From Chloroflexota bacterium (GTDB lineage: Bacteria; Chloroflexota; UBA11872; VXOZ01), in contig CATQHC010000002.1 in NCBI GenBank assembly GCA_958295775.1, positions 779,663 through 843,662 of the forward strand: a DNA stretch of 64,000 nt, read 5' to 3'. Under the pieces are notes generated by a model. That model saw only the letters and a list, made by a program, of their open reading frames with translations, did not search any database and was not told the DNA's origin. The position numbers and the translations under genes were made by a program. Each line of letters opens with the position of its first letter. The first letter of the stretch is position 1. Positions 61,858 through 64,000 of the stretch are shown in pieces.

Positions 61858-62733
61858 ATGACCCCGCTTGCGTTGCTGCTTGTGCTGGCAGCGGCATTGG
61901 CGCATGCCACGTGGAATTTGCTTCTCAAGCGCAGCGGCAGACCCCTCATCTACACCTGGAACATCTGCGTTGCCGGTACCATTGCAACGCTGCCTGTTGC
62001 AATATACATACTTTCCAGATCGACGATTTCGCTCACCGGCTGGGGGTTTTTTCTAGGAACCGCCATCATCCACGCGTTCTACTTCACGCTGCTCGCACAG
62101 GCCTACGAGCATGGCGACATGTCGCTCGTCTATCCGCTCGCCCGAGGCATGGGTGTGGCGCTCACACCCATCGGCGCGGTGCTGATCCTGGGCGAGCACA
62201 TCACTCTGCCGCAAGGGCTCGGCATTGCCGGCATCGTCCTAGGACTCTTGATCCTCCAGATTCCCGCAGACTTCTCACGCCAGACGCTGGCCGCGCACTT
62301 CCGCCCGGCGGCCGGACTCATTTTCGCCGTAATTACCGGCGTCACCATTGCCACGTACTCGCTCTGGGACAAGGTGGGTGTTTCGCACGTGCCGCCATTG
62401 TTATATGTTTCGGGGGCGTTTCTCGGTCCAGCCATTACCATGTCGTGGCTGCTCCGCCGCCGGGTGAGAGAGTTAATCGACACGTGGCGGGCGCATCCGG
62501 TTACCATGGGCGCCGGGGCGTTGCTCTCCCCGCTCGCCTATAGCCTTGCGCTCGTGGCTCTCTCGATCGCGCAGGTAAGCCAGGTAGCGCCGCTACGTGA
62601 AGTTGGAGTCGTCATCGGCACGGTGCTTGGTATCGTGATACTGCGCGAACAATCGCCGGTGCCGCGCATCGGGGGCGCAATCGTAATCGCCTTGGGGGCT
62701 ATCGTGCTCGCGTATAGCAGCGTGACGGTCTAG
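61858..62733 (+). CDS. EamA/DMT-family transporter
   Basis: The 291-residue protein consists of two EamA repeats with ten predicted helices in all, beginning LALLLVLAAALAHATWNLLLKRSG. Characteristic EamA features are the SLVYPLARGMGVALTPIGAVLILGE-type segment in the first repeat and the matching VAPLREVGVVIGTVLGIVILREQ in the second. Such carriers export metabolites or move nucleotide sugars and amino acids; no substrate is implied by context. The ATG follows GAGGCG by 5 bases. It is transcribed alone, convergent with the isomerase gene. Confidence 0.88.
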   Translation: MTPLALLLVLAAALAHATWNLLLKRSGRPLIYTWNICVAGTIATLPVAIYILSRSTISLTGWGFFLGTAIIHAFYFTLLAQAYEHGDMSLVYPLARGMGVALTPIGAVLILGEHITLPQGLGIAGIVLGLLILQIPADFSRQTLAAHFRPAAGLIFAVITGVTIATYSLWDKVGVSHVPPLLYVSGAFLGPAITMSWLLRRRVRELIDTWRAHPVTMGAGALLSPLAYSLALVALSIAQVSQVAPLREVGVVIGTVLGIVILREQSPVPRIGGAIVIALGAIVLAYSSVTV

Positions 62734-62791
62734 TTGTCCCAAATGCCCTTGCTAATAGAAGCAAGTACAGCGGCAGTATTTAGGTAAATAG

Positions 62792-62810
62792 GCGGGGGAC
62801 AAGCCCCCGC
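62792..62810. repeat. dispersed hairpin repeat (GCGGGGG...CCCCCGC type)
   Basis: GCGGGGG (62792-62798) pairs with CCCCCGC (62804-62810) around ACAAG and is followed by GCTACG, an intergenic motif I recognise from many environmental genomes. A second familiar motif, CTCACCTTGGGGTGAGGGG, lies at about 62915-62933. Confidence 0.4.
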
Positions 62811-62833
62811 GCTACGTCTTGAATTGATGCAGG

Positions 62834-62862
62834 GCCTGCTCTGCGGCATGCTCAGAGCAGGC
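62834..62862. terminator. hairpin between convergent EamA and isomerase genes
   Basis: GCCTGCTCTG (62834-62843) pairs perfectly with CAGAGCAGGC (62853-62862), 9-base loop. No T run follows on either strand. Confidence 0.5.
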
Positions 62863-62957
62863 GCGGACTCCCAGTACGATGCATAGACCCAGCCGGCAAG
62901 CGAAGAGTCTCTCTCACCTTGGGGTGAGGGGAGCCTTCAGGCACTAAAGCCGCACCG

Positions 62958-63824
62958 CTAGTCGCCGGATTGCGCTGCCTGTGCCAGCACACTGTCGAGT
63001 GCCTGCTTGGCAATGCTCACCGCGACTTCCCGGTCCTGATTGCGGAACTCGTCGTCAAATATCTCGATGGCGACGTAGCCGTCGAAGCCGATCTCGGCAA
63101 TGGCCTGAAACCACCCCGTCAGGTCGATCACCCCCTTACCCGGCAGCACGCGGTCCGTGTCTTCCAGGGTCATTGCGTCGGCATGCGGCGCGTCGTTCAC
63201 GTGCAGGTGCACGATGTCCTCCGCGCGCAGCGAGCGGATCTGCGCCAATTCGCCGCCGCTTGTGAAATAGTGGAACGAATCCAGGATCAAGCCGACGTTG
63301 GGTCTGCCGGTCTCGCGCAGCATAGCGATAGTATCAGGTATGTTGTTGAGGAAGGCGTGGGGTTCGTCCAGCCGAAACGTGCGCAGCCCGAGAAATTCCA
63401 GCCCAATGGCAATGCCATGGGGTTCCGCCCGCTCAGCCAGAACTTTCGTGCGATCTCGTAAGATTCTCCGCGCCTCGTCCGGCGGCATGGACATGCGGTT
63501 GGGGAAATACGAGCCGGTACGCCGGCAGCCCACCGACGCCGCGATTGCGCAGTTCTCCGAAAACTGCTCGAGCGACTGCATGAACTCTGCCTCAGGCGCA
63601 AAAATCCCTGCCGGGATGAAGCCCATGTACGCGGGCAACGCATTGTGCGCGGCAAAGAGATCGCGCGCAGCCGCAGCGGACGTATCGTCAATCAAGGCCC
63701 GCACTGCGCCAAAAGAGGCATCTACGCCGGGAATCCCGAAGCGCTGCGCCAGGTCGAGCATCTCTTCCAGCGAATAGCCCGCTTTCAAGATGGATGCGTG
63801 TAGAGACGGTTTCGGTAAAGACAT
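62958..63824 (-). CDS. sugar phosphate isomerase/epimerase family TIM-barrel protein
   Basis: This 288-residue AP_endonuc_2/xylose-isomerase-like barrel has LHASILKAGYSLEEMLDLA at the start and metal-site segments IGLEFLGLRTF (Glu), GLILDSFHYFTSGG (Asp, His), VHLHVNDAPHAD and YVAIEIFDDEF (Glu), the usual set for inosose dehydratase, hydroxypyruvate isomerase or sugar epimerase relatives. The exact reaction is not identifiable. The start at 63824 has GGAG 9 bases upstream. It lies 45 bases after the stop of the partial gene at the window end and is probably in the same operon. Confidence 0.88.
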   Translation of the reverse strand: MSLPKPSLHASILKAGYSLEEMLDLAQRFGIPGVDASFGAVRALIDDTSAAAARDLFAAHNALPAYMGFIPAGIFAPEAEFMQSLEQFSENCAIAASVGCRRTGSYFPNRMSMPPDEARRILRDRTKVLAERAEPHGIAIGLEFLGLRTFRLDEPHAFLNNIPDTIAMLRETGRPNVGLILDSFHYFTSGGELAQIRSLRAEDIVHLHVNDAPHADAMTLEDTDRVLPGKGVIDLTGWFQAIAEIGFDGYVAIEIFDDEFRNQDREVAVSIAKQALDSVLAQAAQSGD

Positions 63825-63869
63825 GGTCGCGTTCTCCAAAACTATTTGGTTGCCGTGCAAGATTCGGTG

Positions 63870-64000
63870 TCATTCAGTTTTCGCGTCAGCAGTGTAAGAG
63901 AATTGCCAAAACTGCTCTTCCTCCAGCAGAGAAGGTGGAACGGGGGGCCAGCCCTCGCTGCCAATCCGCGCCGCGAACATGTTGAGCGCGCGCTGCTTCT
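63870..64000 (-). CDS. C-terminal end of an unrecognised protein (cut by window edge)
   Basis: The minus frame ending at TGA (63872-63870) is open to the right edge. It encodes 42 residues, including KQRALNMFAARIGSEGWPPV, then a Glu/Phe/Trp-rich tail. Composition and the 45-base spacing to the isomerase gene suggest a real upstream operon member. Too little is visible to name it. Confidence 0.5.
   Translation of the reverse strand, partial: KQRALNMFAARIGSEGWPPVPPSLLEEEQFWQFSYTADAKTE

Overview
The window is one bacterial chromosome segment, about 58% GC by eye, with tightly packed genes on both strands and frequent GTG or TTG starts. Twin-arginine lipoprotein sugar-binding proteins, a pyrR-pyrB-pyrC-carA-carB-pyrK operon, a yceD-rpmF pair, a fakA-recG-nudix-rsmD operon and murG point to a free-living or symbiotic Chloroflexota-like bacterium. 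That placement is inference from gene content, because no rRNA or tRNA gene is visible.

Layout. 1-4.5 kb: the tail of an unrecognised gene, the 3' remnant of a solute-binding protein gene, a subtilase-fold protein with altered catalytic residues, and an intact paralogue of the remnant. 4.5-10 kb: ccdA, then a minus-strand molybdenum oxidoreductase operon in which the four-cluster ferredoxin and the NrfD membrane anchor are one protein. 10-17.4 kb: secreted hydrolase, gpsA, a 2-hydroxyacid dehydrogenase, queA and pcrA. 17.4-24.3 kb: an iron(III) ABC importer behind a palindromic operator, a class V aminotransferase and murG. 24.3-30.3 kb: rsmD, nudix, recG and fakA, divergent from rpmB. 30.5-37.8 kb: a dehydrogenase, then nusB, accC, fabG, fabD, rpmF, yceD, a coiled-coil protein and coaD on the minus strand. 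37.8-46.3 kb: the pyrimidine operon, whose leader is a complete PyrR attenuator. 46.4-48.5 kb: a lactonase-fold protein and a TIGR01777-type epimerase.

48.6-51.0 kb is a complete IS1595-type insertion sequence with 25-bp terminal inverted repeats and an 8-bp target duplication. Besides the transposase it carries a secreted HExxH protein whose mRNA leader folds into a three-way junction with a strand able to pair with the ribosome-binding site. Both terminal repeats carry the -35 element of an inward promoter. This is the most unusual part of the window.

51-64 kb: a membrane protein read from a leaderless promoter, gyrB, a GT4-GH57 pair for alpha-glucan metabolism, then genes suited to sulfated or modified carbohydrate use: a sulfatase, a Gfo/Idh/MocA oxidoreductase, an orphan sugar-binding lipoprotein, an EamA transporter, a TIM-barrel sugar isomerase and the tail of one more gene.
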